Shown piece after piece: positions 12,001 through 22,523 of a DNA stretch of 64,000 nt. Below the pieces are notes generated by a model. That model searched no databases. It saw only the letters and a list, made by a program, of their open reading frames with translations, and had not been told where the DNA came from. Position 1 is the stretch's first letter, and each line of letters begins with the position of its first letter. The stretch spans positions 2,174,545 through 2,238,544 of the forward strand of contig NC_088790.1 of the NCBI RefSeq assembly GCF_949628265.1, given 5' to 3'. The position numbers and the translations under genes are program-made. The DNA comes from Cloeon dipterum (lineage: Eukaryota > Arthropoda > Insecta > Ephemeroptera > Baetidae).

Positions 12001-15000
12001 CGATGCAACTGCGGGAATTTTGAAAATGGGGAGGCGTTCAACGGAAAATTACTAAAGGATAGGTGTGGCACGTGTTGAAATGCGCGGGAAACCATACATT
12101 TTGATGTTGTAACCGAAGTAGTCTCATGCTAATTTTGAATAAAGGGTGTGGTTCAACAGAAAATGAAGAAAAGAAGGCGTGGTATTTGTCGCAAAGCGCG
12201 GGTAAACTAAGAAATGTGCAGTTTTTTTCTTCAAAATCGCGGCAATTTTGAAATTGAGGCGTAATTTCCCACACAATTTTTATAAGTGGGCGTGGCACGT
12301 GTTGCAAAGTGCGGGAAAATCGTATAATTTGCAGTTCTGTACTAAAAATCGCAGGAATTTTAAATGGAGGGGTGTTTTACCTGAAATTTGAGATAGTTAA
12401 GCGTAGTAAAAAGCGCGGGAAGATCGAAAAATGCAACGATATTACTGAAAACTTGAAAGAATTTCAAAACGGAGGCGTGGTTTCACGAAAAAATAATAAG
12501 GAAGGCGTGGCTCACGTGTCGCAGAGTGCAGAAAATCGTAAAATTTGCAGTATTATACTGAAAAATTGCTTGGATTTTGAAATGAGGCGTGGTTACCGAT
12601 AAAATCAACAAAAGGAGGTGTAACACGTTTTGCAAAGCGCGGGAAAATCGTACAATCTGACTTTTTACAAAGTTTTTCAAATAAAAATCTCTAATAAAAA
12701 TGATTAATTTTTTAAATGAATGGATAAAAATGCTTCCAAACTCAAAGAGAATATTTAATCGATTTTGCTAAAATTCACAGATCTGCTTTGCCAACAACCC
12801 GATCTCTGGCTTTCTGATTTTGGCGGGTCTGGCCGTCGGAAACCTCACGGTTGCGATTTGCGGACTCATCGCCTCAACTGTTGGCATACTTTTCTCTATG
12901 GTAAGAAATTCCCTGGTCCTTTTTTTAATCAAACTGACACGAATTTGTTTCATTTGGTTATTGTAGCTGATGAAACAGCCGTGCAGCTCGATCCGCGCCG
13001 GCCTCTGCTGCTACAACGCCGCGCTGTTCGGCGCCGTGCTGCCCGCGCTCCTCCTCGGCCCCAATCCTGTCGCTGAGGAAGTCGAGGTCTTCATCGCCGT
13101 GCTCATCGGATCTGTTTTCACGTGAGAAAAATTTTGAAATGGAATAAACTGAAAAACGAGTTAAAGTAAAGGCGAAAATGGCCTGCGCAATTGATATGGG
13201 TTTGTTATTGCTATCGTCGGCAAGTGAAAAACACAAAAATTTATCAAACCAGAAAAAGGATTTACTGCGGTGTTTGGATTTACTGCGGTGTTTGTCTGTG
13301 ATTGGTTGCACTAAAGCATAACTGAAATTTCGAAAGTGCGCAATGTTTTGAGAACGCGGCTGGAAAAGTACTCCACATTTATCTGTTTATATTATTTGCC
13401 ATTTATTTGTCCAGCAATCAGTGACTGCCGGCCAGCGGGTGGCCTTTTTCCATTCTCTGCAGGCGTTTGTTCACAGTCAAGTAAAAACCGGCATGCGGCC
13501 ACCTCATAACGAGAGAGAACCTATTAATCAAAATTTTAACTGTGCTTGTCATCATCCAATATAGTCTAAAATTTATTATATTCCCGTTATTACGTTTTAA
13601 AAGCAGCTGGAAATGCTAATAAATCGGGATTCACCTTTTCTAATTTTAAATAACGAGTTTCGCTTTTTAATTCAATGGCTAAAATCTTGACGAATTTGTA
13701 AAGCCCGTACCAATTTCCCGGAAAAGCAGTTTGAAAATTTAAGAAGCAAAACTTTTGAAAGATAGATAAATGAAAGCCCTTTTTTAAACAAAATGAATGC
13801 ACCTCTATACTCCCGTAAAACCCAAATAAAAAAATTTTCCGCACTCATCTAATTTCAGGGTGATGATCACGGTGTCGGTGGCGAACAGCTTGTCATCCCT
13901 GAAGCCGGCCATCCCTCTGTTCACGCTGCCCTTCAACCTGGTCGCCCTGTTCGCCATCTTGGTGCTCAGGGTGCACCAGCCGCTGCAGCTCCCCGCAAAG
14001 GTTCCGCCTCCTGAGTTCGATTGGACACACGTACGTATTAATTTTTTTATTTGGTTTTGGAATTTAGCTCACCATCTTATTGTTCTTTCTTTCATTCTTT
14101 CAAAAATGCTTTAATTGGTGCTTGAAAACTAACAATGTGTGTAAATATGCGAATTTGTTTCTTTCGTGCTGCTTTTATGGACGCACAGCGCTTCTTCGGC
14201 GGCGGTTCGACCAGCAGTGGGGCCGGTACCGACACTGCCAGGCACTTAACTCAAGTAACTAATCATCTCTTTAAGATTTGGCATCGGATGAGTTAAAAAT
14301 TCAATTATTAAAAATGATAATCGAAGGAAAACAAGTAAAAAATCCGAACTTGCAAGAGTTCAAATCAACTATATCATATTTTTCTACGCTTTTTAGGAAA
14401 TATTTTTTCCAGATTATTTTTAGCCCATAAATTATTTTTCAGTTGCAACAGTTTTTCGTGTTTTTTTTAGTAAAAAAAGTTGTAAAACTTGAATTTCAGA
14501 GGCCTCGTCCTAGCTGTTATCTTTTCCACCTTTTCCTCTTTTCTTTTCCTCTTGTGGGTCACGTTGCATTGTATAGTATTTCTCGCTAAAAATCAATTGT
14601 GTTGCATTTCAGCTTGTGGAAGGCAGTTTCCTGGGCGCGGGCCAAGTGTTCGCCGTGCAGGACCTCTACTGCTCCGGACTGGTGCTCTTTGGACTGCTCA
14701 TCTGCTCGCCTGTCCTCGCCGTCGCAGGATTTTTCGGATCTGTCGTTGGAACCTTCCTGGGTAATTATCCCCAGAAACTCTTAACTCACGATTTATTTCT
14801 TTGCTCAAAAATTGTTTACAGGTGCCGCCGTGAGCCCAAATCTGTGGAATGACGCGTACGCCGGCGTGCTGGGCTACAACGCTTTCCTGGCCTCGTGCGC
14901 CGTCTGCTTTTTCTACGTGCCGACCTGGCGCAGCGCACTCGTCGCCTTACTCAACGCTGCCCTCACCCTCTTCGTCCAGGTTGCTCTCGGATGGGCCTTC

Positions 15001-16526
15001 GCCGACGTAAGTGTTCTAAATAATTTATTCGTTTTTATAAAAAAAAAATGACGAATTTAGTGTCTAGAAATTATTATCAAAACCAATCGAACCAAATTTT
15101 ATCAAAGTTGAAGAAAAACTGTTTTTTAAATCTAATTTGAAACAAATTAACTTTATAAAAACCTTCAAAAAATAGAAATTTTCTTTAAAACCTAACAATA
15201 AATATTGCACCATATTTTTTTAAATAAAATTTTTAATAATTTTCTTTTAAATAAAATCAAGTTGTTGCAAAATTGTTTAAGCAAATATGTGTTTTTATTT
15301 CGAAGTCACAATTCACAATATTAAAAAAAAATTGCAAAACACAAACTTTATGACTTTTTTGCGTCATTTACATCTCCAAATCTCGGGTCCTAACCATCAG
15401 AATTTAAAAAAACTACCCACTGTTAGACTCAACTACGCCTCCACTGATAAGCTGAAGGATTTTAGGGGCTGATTATCCTCCACCCCTTAATTTATACTGA
15501 TCAACCCCCTTCAAAAAAGTTAAAAGTTAAAACTGAACTTTTGCATTAAAATTTAATTTATATCACTCTTCTTTAAAAATAAAATTAATTAGGGGGTGCT
15601 AATTTCCGGCGAGTTTTTGGAAATAATATTTACGTATCCTTAGTGGTACTTTTTTGCTTTTGAAATTGTAAGGGTTGAAAGGGGATGAGGAATAGTTAAT
15701 CTTAAAACCCATCGGCTATCTAGGGTAGATTGATACGAAGCTAACGGTGGGTAGTTTTTACAATTCTTACCCTTAGAAATTTGAGATTAGGCGGAGGCAA
15801 TATGTTAGCAAAAACGAAATTTTTGAATTATTAGCCAACATTCCAATCGCAAATACTCGGGTTTTACAAGTCAGAATTGCAAAATCTACACACCGTTCGA
15901 CTTATCTCAACCTCCCCTAAATATCCAATGTAATTTGGGGTAGTTTTTTTCAATTTAAGAGGGTTTTGACTAGAAAATAAATTCGTGAAAATGTAAAGAG
16001 ACGCGATTTTTTCGTGACTTTAACACATGGGGTGGAAGAGGGATGAGGGTTGGTCATCCTCAAAACCCTATGGCTATCTAGAGGAAATAGAGGAGAGTCG
16101 AGAGGTGTGCATTTTTTACAATTCTGATGGGTAGAATCCGAGATTTGGAGTCGCAAAAATGCCGAAAAAGTCGTCTTTTTAAATTTTTTTGGTGCAATTT
16201 CTCGAAAACAAAAATGAACACCAATCTTAAGCTCACACACGTCATGGGACATCGTTAAGCACATTGTTAAAAATTCCAAAATTTTACAAAAAAAAAAAAA
16301 ATTAAAACTGGATTGAATAAATTTTCAGAGCGGGCTGCCAGTGCTGACGCTGCCGTTCGTGGCCGCGTCTCTGATCGTGCTGGGAATGACGGCCGAAAAG
16401 CAAGCCCTGCCACGCGCCGAGGCGCCGCTGACGTTCCCCGAGCAGCACCGCGCCAAGTGGCTGCAGGAGGCGCGCCGCGACAGCATCGAGTCAACCGACA
16501 CCAACACCCACCCCACTCACCCTTGA
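9095..16526 (+). CDS. Urea transporter 1 (SLC14 family)
   Basis: Isoform A exons: 9095-9182, 11442-11671, 12781-12900, 12967-13121, 13859-14030, 14189-14254, 14613-14760, 14822-15006 and 16329-16526, in phase, 453 residues. This is the UT fold of two homologous halves. Half 1: FLDITGRN, then CFANNPISGFLILAGL, then CCYNAALFGAV, then the pore signature IPLFTLPFN. Half 2: GSFLGAGQVFAVQDLYCSG, then GYNAFLASCAV, then LPVLTLPF. The tail LTFPEQHRAKWLQ resembles the TYPEENR tail of vertebrate UT-B. UTs pass urea passively across the plasma membrane. Both signature threonines that line the central site in UT-B are kept. The 66-bp exon 14189-14254 encodes a Gly/Ser-rich linker between the halves. A paralog follows 1.7 kb downstream. 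A second possible first exon is at 9793. Introns 1, 2 and 8 are full of repeats. Confidence 0.93.
9793..9823 (+). CDS. Alternative first exon of urea transporter 1
   Basis: ATGGGCGCCACCGAGGAG encodes MGATEEKNDE and ends one base into a codon at a GTGAGT donor. That is the same phase as the exon at 9095-9182 (MGESPEKKEAAE...), so both can join the exon at 11442. The two starts share an MG..(E)K pattern. A GC-rich upstream patch (9650-9790) could be a second promoter. Isoform B would have 434 residues and a shorter cytoplasmic N-terminus. Confidence 0.55.
10595..10925. mobile_element. MITE family A, copy 1 (long terminal inverted repeats)
   Basis: The left end reads ...CCAAATCTCGGGTT, AGAATTGCAAAAACTGC, CGTTCGACTC, CTCAACC. 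The reverse complement of the right end reads the same words in the same order, including CAGAATTGCAAAAACTGC and CAACTCGTCTCAACC. The arms are about 75-80 bp in a 330-bp element with no coding frame. It lies in intron 1 of urea transporter 1. Confidence 0.85.
10951..11285. mobile_element. MITE family A, copy 2
   Basis: A diverged copy lies 26 bp after copy 1 in the same orientation. It starts TTTTTTGCCAACAGTCTGAT then CTAAATCTCGGGTT and ends near TTCGAGATTTGG. The closeness suggests tandem duplication or a preferred site. Confidence 0.8.
12000..12680. repeat. Tandem ~115-bp degenerate repeat in UT1 intron 2
   Basis: About six diverged units recur around GGCGTGGCACGTGTTGCAAA, GCGCGGGAAAATCGTA, ATTTGCAGT and GGAGGCGTGGTT. 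The period is roughly 110-120 bp. Related but inverted units lie in TFG intron 2 and near 59 kb, so this is a mobile or satellite-derived family rather than a local expansion only. Confidence 0.75.
15361..15800. mobile_element. MITE family A, copy 3 (rearranged)
   Basis: The left end (CTCCAAATCTCGGGTCC, ACCATCAGAATT) and the right end (GGGTAG, CAATTCTTACCCTTAGAAA, TTGAGATTAG) are present, but the middle is longer and altered relative to copies 1 and 4. Last intron of urea transporter 1. Confidence 0.65.
15831..16160. mobile_element. MITE family A, copy 4
   Basis: A near-full copy of about 330 bp with both inverted ends: ACACCGTTCGACTTATCTCA at the left, and CAATTCTGATGGGTAGAATC then CGAGATTTGG at the right. 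Last intron of urea transporter 1; the last intron of urea transporter 2 also carries a copy. Confidence 0.8.
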
Positions 16527-16583
16527 AGAAAATCTCTTGAATTATGCAGGGAGAAAAGTTTAGTCTTATAAGCGAATCACAAA

Positions 16584-16589
16584 AATAAA
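16584..16589 (+). terminator. Poly(A) signal of urea transporter 1
   Basis: AATAAA lies 58 bases after the stop codon. A second AATAAA near 16800 could give a longer 3' end. Confidence 0.65.
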
Positions 16590-16599
16590 TAAAAAAGTA

Positions 16600-18193
16600 A
16601 GAATAGAAGCTGCCAAAGGAATGAAAGGCGTGGTTAATTTAGAAATGATGTACAAATCAAATAATATACACAAGTGTTTGCATGTTTGGTGTCAATTTTA
16701 TGCCCGACCATTGTGACCATTTCTAATTTGTAATTTTGTACGACGGAATAGCACGAAAATGGAGATATTTTATAATAAGAGTATTATTGCTGTAGTACAA
16801 ATAAAGAAAGCCCAGTATTTTCTTGTACCATAATTACGCGAAAGCTGTTTTCATTTACTCTGTTATTGATACGCGACTGATGCGAGACAAGGCAGGCAAT
16901 AATTAAATGTGTGGCCGAGGCTTAGCGCCAGCAGAGAAGTTGAGCCTTTGAGCCCCGCACGTCTCCGCTCCTTTATTGTTTTTATCAGGAGAGAGAAAAT
17001 CTGTCGCACGGAGCAGCATCCTCAAATTAATAAATTAGATAGTGTGTGTGCAGTCGTGATTCGGCGAGCAGCGGAACAGAAGCGCACTGATAAAACAAGA
17101 CACAGCCTCGTTTTCCTCGCCACCAAATTTTCCTTTTGGATTTGAAAGGTATAAATTTTGTGCAAACAGTTAAGACTGGAGTCAAGCCTAAATTACACAG
17201 AAAATAATAATTTAAATCGGAAATGTGTTCCACGCCTGCCACTCTAGAAAAGTGTTTAAAATATCATCCCTGATGATTCCAAAGGGTCAAATTGGAAATA
17301 TTCTGAAAGCTCTTGATTTTTCTTATCCAACGGTGTGCAGATCTTGCAAATCAAATCATTACAGATCCGTCAGGCGCATCGTTGAAGTGGCTATAGATAT
17401 GGGATTTTATTGAAATCGTTTGCTCGTGGGATACCCTGACGCCAGGGTTCGATTTCTTACCTGGTCTGATGGTCATGTCTGACCTCAGGGTTGACCCTCA
17501 GCATGTTCCTAGGGTAAAAATCAATTTATCGTGCAATTTAAATTTTTCAAAATTTACCCTGAATTAAAAGATATTTGATTCTTAACCTTGACTCTTTGTT
17601 TTTCAAGAGGTTATAACTTCCTGAAAATTAAGACATGTTACACACAGTTAGGTCAAAATTTTATCCCACACACTGGTAAAAAATCAAAATAGTTAGTTCC
17701 CGAAATTCTCAAAATTTAATCTTTTACTTTTAAAATACTCAAAATTTTAACTTTCAAAATAAATTTCAGCGAATTTAAAAGTTGTTGCCCTTTTAAATAG
17801 GTATAACCTTTGGCACAAAGTTTGATGTTCTAGCTATACACTAGAACTCGAGAAAATCTCAATTTTGTAATTTTCCAAGATTTATTCACCCTGATTTTCC
17901 AATTGCGCTTAATTTTTTTCTTCTAAAACGAACTGAAGTTTGCATAGAAAAATGCTTTTGTTTCCTGATGTAACAGAGAGATAAAGTAGACAAAAAAATG
18001 CAGCAACCTTGGACGGACGGTATGCAGGTGGTAATTTTGGCCTAGAAAATGCAACAACTTTTATCTGCCTAGGCACGTGCACATGCATTTAGTCAAAATA
18101 CATAAATTTTCGCAGGACGTTTGCCACCTTGAAACGTGTTGTGGAAAATAACATGCTCTAAAAAGTCCCTCAGTCAGGACTGGACCTTTCAAA
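16600..18193. other. Spacer between the two urea transporters
   Basis: No exon seen. It holds a half copy of repeat family B at about 17240-17570 and otherwise AT-rich sequence. The putative start of urea transporter 2 follows at once. Confidence 0.5.
17240..17570. repeat. Repeat family B, right-half copy
   Basis: In order: AAAGCTCTTGATTTT, CCAACGGTGTGCAGATCTTG, GTCAGGCGCATCGTT, ACCCTGACGCCAGGGTTCGA, CTGACCTCAGGGTTGACCCT, TAGGGTAAAAATC. This matches the right half of the fuller copies at 55.6, 60.2 and 61.5 kb. Confidence 0.75.
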
Positions 18194-20754
18194 ATGCAGG
18201 TTTTCATGGAGATGTTCGACCGCAGCAGTGAGCCCCGACCAATTTCGACTGCAAACACTCGACTAACCAAGTTTTTGCAGACACGCCGAGTCAGTCGCAC
18301 ACTTTGGAGGTTGCAGGGGACGTTCAAGCGACGTCAAAGCTGCAAAAGGGTCGCTCAGGATGGGCCTCGGTGCTAGGGTTTTGCGGCCACTGCCCACTCA
18401 CGCACCGATGGCTCGAGACGCATTTGGACAAAACGCAGTTCGTCTGGGCGAGGCTCACATTGCTGCTGCTCTTCTTCTTGGACATCACCGGCAGAAATAT
18501 TGGCCAGGTGACCAAATTTCCAATTTTCCCAAATGGGAAAATCCTGAACTTTTCCAAAAGAATAAAAGATGCACACCATTCGATTTGTCTTGCTGAGCAG
18601 ATTTCAAAAATTTTAAGACCTTTTGAAAAGTGTCGAAATTCCACTCGAATTTAATAAATCAAATTTTAAATATCCAAACCAAAGCTTGATTTTATGAAAA
18701 ATATTTAGGAAAAGTTAAAACAAAAAGCAATAACATTTCTGCACGTGATTTTCCCAGTTGGAAAATTGTGGAAAATCCTGAATTTTTCAAAAATAAGCAA
18801 GTCATCAATTCAACTTATCATTCGATTCGTCTCGCTGAGCAGATTCTAAAAATGCACAATTAATTAAAATTCAACGACTTTTCAAGAAATAATAATAATT
18901 TTCAGATCATATTTTGCAACAATCCACTGTCAGGGTTGGTGATTTTCGTCGGGATGCTGATCGCGTCGCCGGATTTAGGTGCAGCGGCACTATTGAGCTC
19001 AACCATAAGCATCATCGTTGCCCTTGTAGGTTATTAATTTCAAACATTAATTTTTTTAAGTAATTTTTGTATTTGTAGGCGACAAAACACCCGAGAGAAG
19101 GCTTGACTTGCGGCGGCGCTGGCTTCAACGCGGTTCTTTTCGGCGTCGTAATGAAAGCGATCGTTTTGAACAGCAGCGAAGAAACGAATTCCTTCTCTGT
19201 TGTGGTTGTCACTTGGATCACGATTAGCATAGGAGCTGCAGTCACGTAAGATTTTATTAATTTTGGATTATAAAAAAATGACAATTTTGACCAAATCGAT
19301 TATTTCCGTAAAAATTTTACAATTTTTTAAAAATTTAATTAATTCATTTTGCAGTCCATTTTGAAATAAAACAAATTTCTAGGGTGATTCTGACGAACGG
19401 CCTGGGCAGCTTGCTTGGCTCCGCGACGCCAGCGGTGCCGTGCCTGTCCCTGCCGTTCAACATGGTGGCCGTGGTGGCCACCCTGACGCTGACCTTCATC
19501 AACGAGCTGCCGCAAGGCCACGGGGACGAGCAGAGCGGCGTCAATTTCACGAGCGTCCCTTCGAACCACAGCGATGAGGAAATCGCGACCGACGACGAGA
19601 TCGACTATGGCCTGGTCTGCCCATTCTTTTGTTTCGATTTAATTCTACGTTTGTGCAGCTCTTGCAGGGCAGTCTGCTGGGCTTGGGGCAAATCACGGCC
19701 ATCAACGACCTCGCCTGCTCGGCCCTCGTCGTGCTCGCAATGATGCTTTTTTCCCCTCTGCTCGCCCTGTCTGCCTTTTCCGGCTCGCTCATCGCCACGT
19801 TTTTCGGTATTTCTCCAAGAAAGGATATTGCAATTCTCGTAACTGAACATTTTCAGCTTCACTCTTGAGCCCGTCGCTCATGGAATACGGTTACAACGGC
19901 TTGATGGGCTACAACGCCGTTCTCACAGCCTCCGCGATCATGTTCTTCCTGGTGCCGGGCTGGAAATCGGTGATAATCACCTTCATGTCCGTCGGTGCCA
20001 CGTTGTTAGCGCAAATCGCCTTCATTTGGGCCTTCAGTGACGTGAGTAATAAACGGCAATTTTAAAAGAATATCCTTCAAACCAATATAAAAGAGTTAAA
20101 AAAGCCAATTACCGAAATTATTTTTAAAAATTTAAAAAAATCGATTTTTTGGGCATTTACACATATACAAATCTCGAGTTTAAACCATCAAAATTGCAAA
20201 AACTGCACATTTTTCGACTCGTCTAAACCTCTCCTAAATATCAAATGGAATTTGGGGTGGATTATTTTTATATAAGAAGGGTTTCAGTGAATAAATTTGT
20301 GAAAGTTCACAGCGTCGCGATTTTTCTCGTTACTTTAATACATGGGATGGAAGGGGGATGAGGGTTAGCCAATTTAAAAACCCTTTAGCTCTCTAGGGGA
20401 GGTTGAGACGAGTGCAATGATGGTTAGTTTGAGCTTATTTGATAATTAGAACCCGAGATCCAAAAACGCAAAAAGTCGAAAATTCATCTTTTCCGATTTC
20501 TTTTCAATTTTCAGATTTCACTTCCGTACTTCTCGCTGCCGTTTTTGGTGGTTAGTCTGGGGGTGTTGGGCTCGAGAGGCCCTCCGCGGCCGACGGTGCT
20601 CACCTTTCCCGAGCACCACATCGCCCAGTGGAAGGAAAGCGCGGTCTCGCTGTCGGCACCCAAGGCATCCCTCTCGCTTGTGTCCCTTTCGCAGCAATCT
20701 CTGCACTCGAGCACCCTCACCGAGTCCAGGTGGAGGCGCACCCCCTCCCTCTGA
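18194..20754 (+). CDS. Urea transporter 2 (SLC14 family, tandem paralog)
   Basis: Exons: 18194-18227, 18281-18507, 18906-19025, 19079-19245, 19383-19614, 19659-19806, 19857-20041 and 20515-20754, in phase, 450 residues. The order of signatures matches urea transporter 1: FLDITGRN, IFCNNPLSGLVIFVG, GAGFNAVLFGVV, VPCLSLPFN, GSLLGLGQITAINDL, GYNAVLTASAI, LPYFSLPF, LTFPEHHIAQW. Both pore-signature threonines are serine here (LSLPF and FSLPF), and the second-half CSG of UT1 is CSA. The 232-bp exon corresponds to two UT1 exons (172 + 66), so one intron differs between the paralogs. The short first exon (MQVFMEMFDRS) and its 53-bp intron are the least certain part; a later start is possible. The Ser-rich C-terminus (SLSLVSLSQQSLHSS) is longer than in UT1. 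Plasma-membrane urea or small-solute channel is inferred. Confidence 0.9.
18540..18870. repeat. Repeat family E, two diverged units in UT2 intron 2
   Basis: Each unit carries CATTCGAT(T/C)TGTCT(T/C)GCTGAGCAGAT followed by an A-rich tail, with TTTTCCCA(A/G)TTGG(G/A)AAA blocks nearby. The same words occur near 22.0, 27.5-28.1 and 33.8-34.1 kb. Confidence 0.65.
20150..20475. mobile_element. MITE family A, copy 5
   Basis: Left end ACAAATCTCGAGTTTAAACC, ACCTCTCCTAAATATC. Middle GGGATGGAAGGGGGATGAGG. Right end TAGGGGAGGTTGAGACGAGT and AACCCGAGATCC. Last intron of urea transporter 2, the same intron that holds copies 3 and 4 in urea transporter 1. Confidence 0.8.
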
Positions 20755-20778
20755 TTGTCATATTGCAATTATTGTTGA

Positions 20779-20784
20779 AATAAA
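20779..20784 (+). terminator. Poly(A) signal of urea transporter 2
   Basis: AATAAA lies 25 bases after the stop codon. Confidence 0.65.
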
Positions 20785-21571
20785 GCTTTACATAAAATTT
20801 TACCCTTAATTTAATTAATGAGGAAAAAGTTAAAAATAAAAAAAATCGAGAAATTTAGCAATTTACCTGACTTGAGAGGTAAACTGTTGCTTAATTACAC
20901 AAAATAAACTACTTTTTTCAGTGAACAATGCAATCCAATTCACTATAATTATAATTAAATGGATATTAAAGAGGAGGAGTCTATAGGGAGGGTATACAGA
21001 ACAGTTCAGCCAATGGGAACATTCGTCTCAAAAGACACGCAGCTGTGTATTATTGATCGGAAACTACATACCAGATGAAAATTAACTGGCCAGCAATTTA
21101 GGGCTCTAGCAATTAAGAGATCCATTAAATTTAATGCTTGTTGAAATTAGCGCAGTTAAAATTCAGAATTTGCCAAATTTATCACAAAATTAAATTGCGG
21201 TTCAATTCAATTCATTTATTTGACTTTTAGCATGGTAATACATTCAGGTGAAGAGCTCACAACATATTCCATCCAATTGCAAGTTACAAACACAATACAC
21301 AACAGAAAAATAATAACCCGACAGCAACATCATAAGTTTGTGACAAAAGAGAAATACTCTTAGGAAGAGTAAAATGTGTGTTTACATTGGAAATCTTTCA
21401 AAGCCCTATCCCTCTATCCAGTTTTCGAATTTTCATTCTAAATTGTGAAATAAATAATCGCAATTTTACAAGGGAAATAGTAAAATCACCGTTTTCTTAA
21501 TTTTCAGAAAATGTTTTTGAATAAAATATAGATTCTTCTGAATTTTTAGTTCAGATCGTGAAGAAAAAAAA

Positions 21572-21757
21572 TCAGCACACTTTTCGGCAGATGCTGGCAC
21601 CGAATATAAATTTCGGGGTCGAGCGTGGGGTGTGGTTCTGCGGATGACAGAAAGCCAGCCTCTCTTGCTCCACCGCGCTACAAAAGCCGAAATGCCACTT
21701 GCAGACCTCGCAATGGAAATTGATTTTCAGCCTCCGCGTGTGCCTGCCCGCAAAGCA
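21572..21757 (-). CDS. Candidate Cys-rich terminal exon, unknown protein
   Basis: On the minus strand, an AG acceptor-like site (CGTTTTAG) is followed in frame by 61 codons and TGA. The peptide starts CFAGRHTRRLKINFHCEVCK and has seven cysteines: spacing C-x14-C-x2-C-x6-C-x10-C, then C-x3-C at the very end (ICRKVC). Its base composition is clearly GC-richer than the flanks, as in the exons of this window. The frame is closed by TAG just upstream, so it can only be a 3' exon. I found no partner exon, and I do not recognise the cysteine pattern. It may be a small secreted protein, or chance. Confidence 0.3.
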   Translation of the reverse strand, partial: CFAGRHTRRLKINFHCEVCKWHFGFCSAVEQERLAFCHPQNHTPRSTPKFIFGASICRKVC

Positions 21758-21969
21758 CTAAAACGCGCTCCCTTTCAAAGAACTGCACGCTAAACAATAT
21801 CTAACAAGGAAAATAATTTTTCTTTCTACTGTCCTAAAAGGCTTGAATTTAAAAATTTAAAAACTCCTGGAAAAAATTCGTCTCCTAACATTTCCCGGTA
21901 ATTTAAACAGCTAGAAAGTTAGGTCATAGTAAAAATGTAAATCTACAAAAATCCGTTGCATTTCTGCAC

Positions 21970-22230
21970 GCGATTTCCAATATCAATTTTCGGTTGGAAA
22001 ATTTTGGAAAATTCCTTAACTTCAGCAAAATATGAAAATGGCACATCATTCGATCTGTCTCGCAAAGCTGATTCCAAACATGCAAAATATGTTGAAATCG
22101 GATCCCTTTGATGTTTTCCTCTCCTCAATTTCCCTGAAAAGCCATTTGAAAAAAATCTTGAACTTTCCCAAAAGTATTTTCACATCATTTGATTCGTCTC
22201 GCTGAGCAGATCCCAGAAATTTAAATATTT
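21970..22230. repeat. Repeat family E, two units
   Basis: CATTCGATCTGTCTCGCAAAG near 22047 and CATTTGATTCGTCTCGCTGA near 22186, each followed by GCTGATTCC or GCAGATCCC and an A-rich stretch, with GATTTCCAATATCAATTTTC and GGAAAATT blocks before them. Confidence 0.6.
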
Positions 22231-22304
22231 TTGAAATCCGATTGATTAACAAAACATAAACTATGAGAAGAAATCATTTTCAAATAATTTTACTTTAAAA
22301 AACC

Positions 22305-22330
22305 TATTATTATTATTATTATTATTATTT
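22305..22330. repeat. (ATT)n microsatellite
   Basis: An uninterrupted run of about eight to nine TAT/ATT units. Confidence 0.9.
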
Positions 22331-22461
22331 ACTGCGAATAAATAGTGCTTGGAAGATAGCACGTAGATGTGTGTATTTTTGCATTATTTGCTCTTGGTCA
22401 GCAGCTTATTATTTATGGAGCAATCGATGAATAAAATGCAAAGTTGAGTTTGGGCGAGCAC

Positions 22462-22523
22462 ACGTGTCGGCTGAGAGTGAGTAGCAGTTGAAGAGCGGCC
22501 GGCGCCACGTGAACAGCCACGTG
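22462..22523. promoter_or_regulatory. Cluster of three CACGTG E-boxes
   Basis: Perfect CACGTG hexamers lie at 22462-22467, 22506-22511 and 22518-22523. The last two are spaced 12 bp start to start, about one helical turn. They sit in a GC-rich island with a nearby GGCCGGCCGACCGGCC palindrome, and TATA-like GTATATATAT follows at about 22670. CACGTG is the classic site for Myc/Max, USF and Clock/Cycle type bHLH dimers. Which gene it serves is unknown. Confidence 0.45.
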
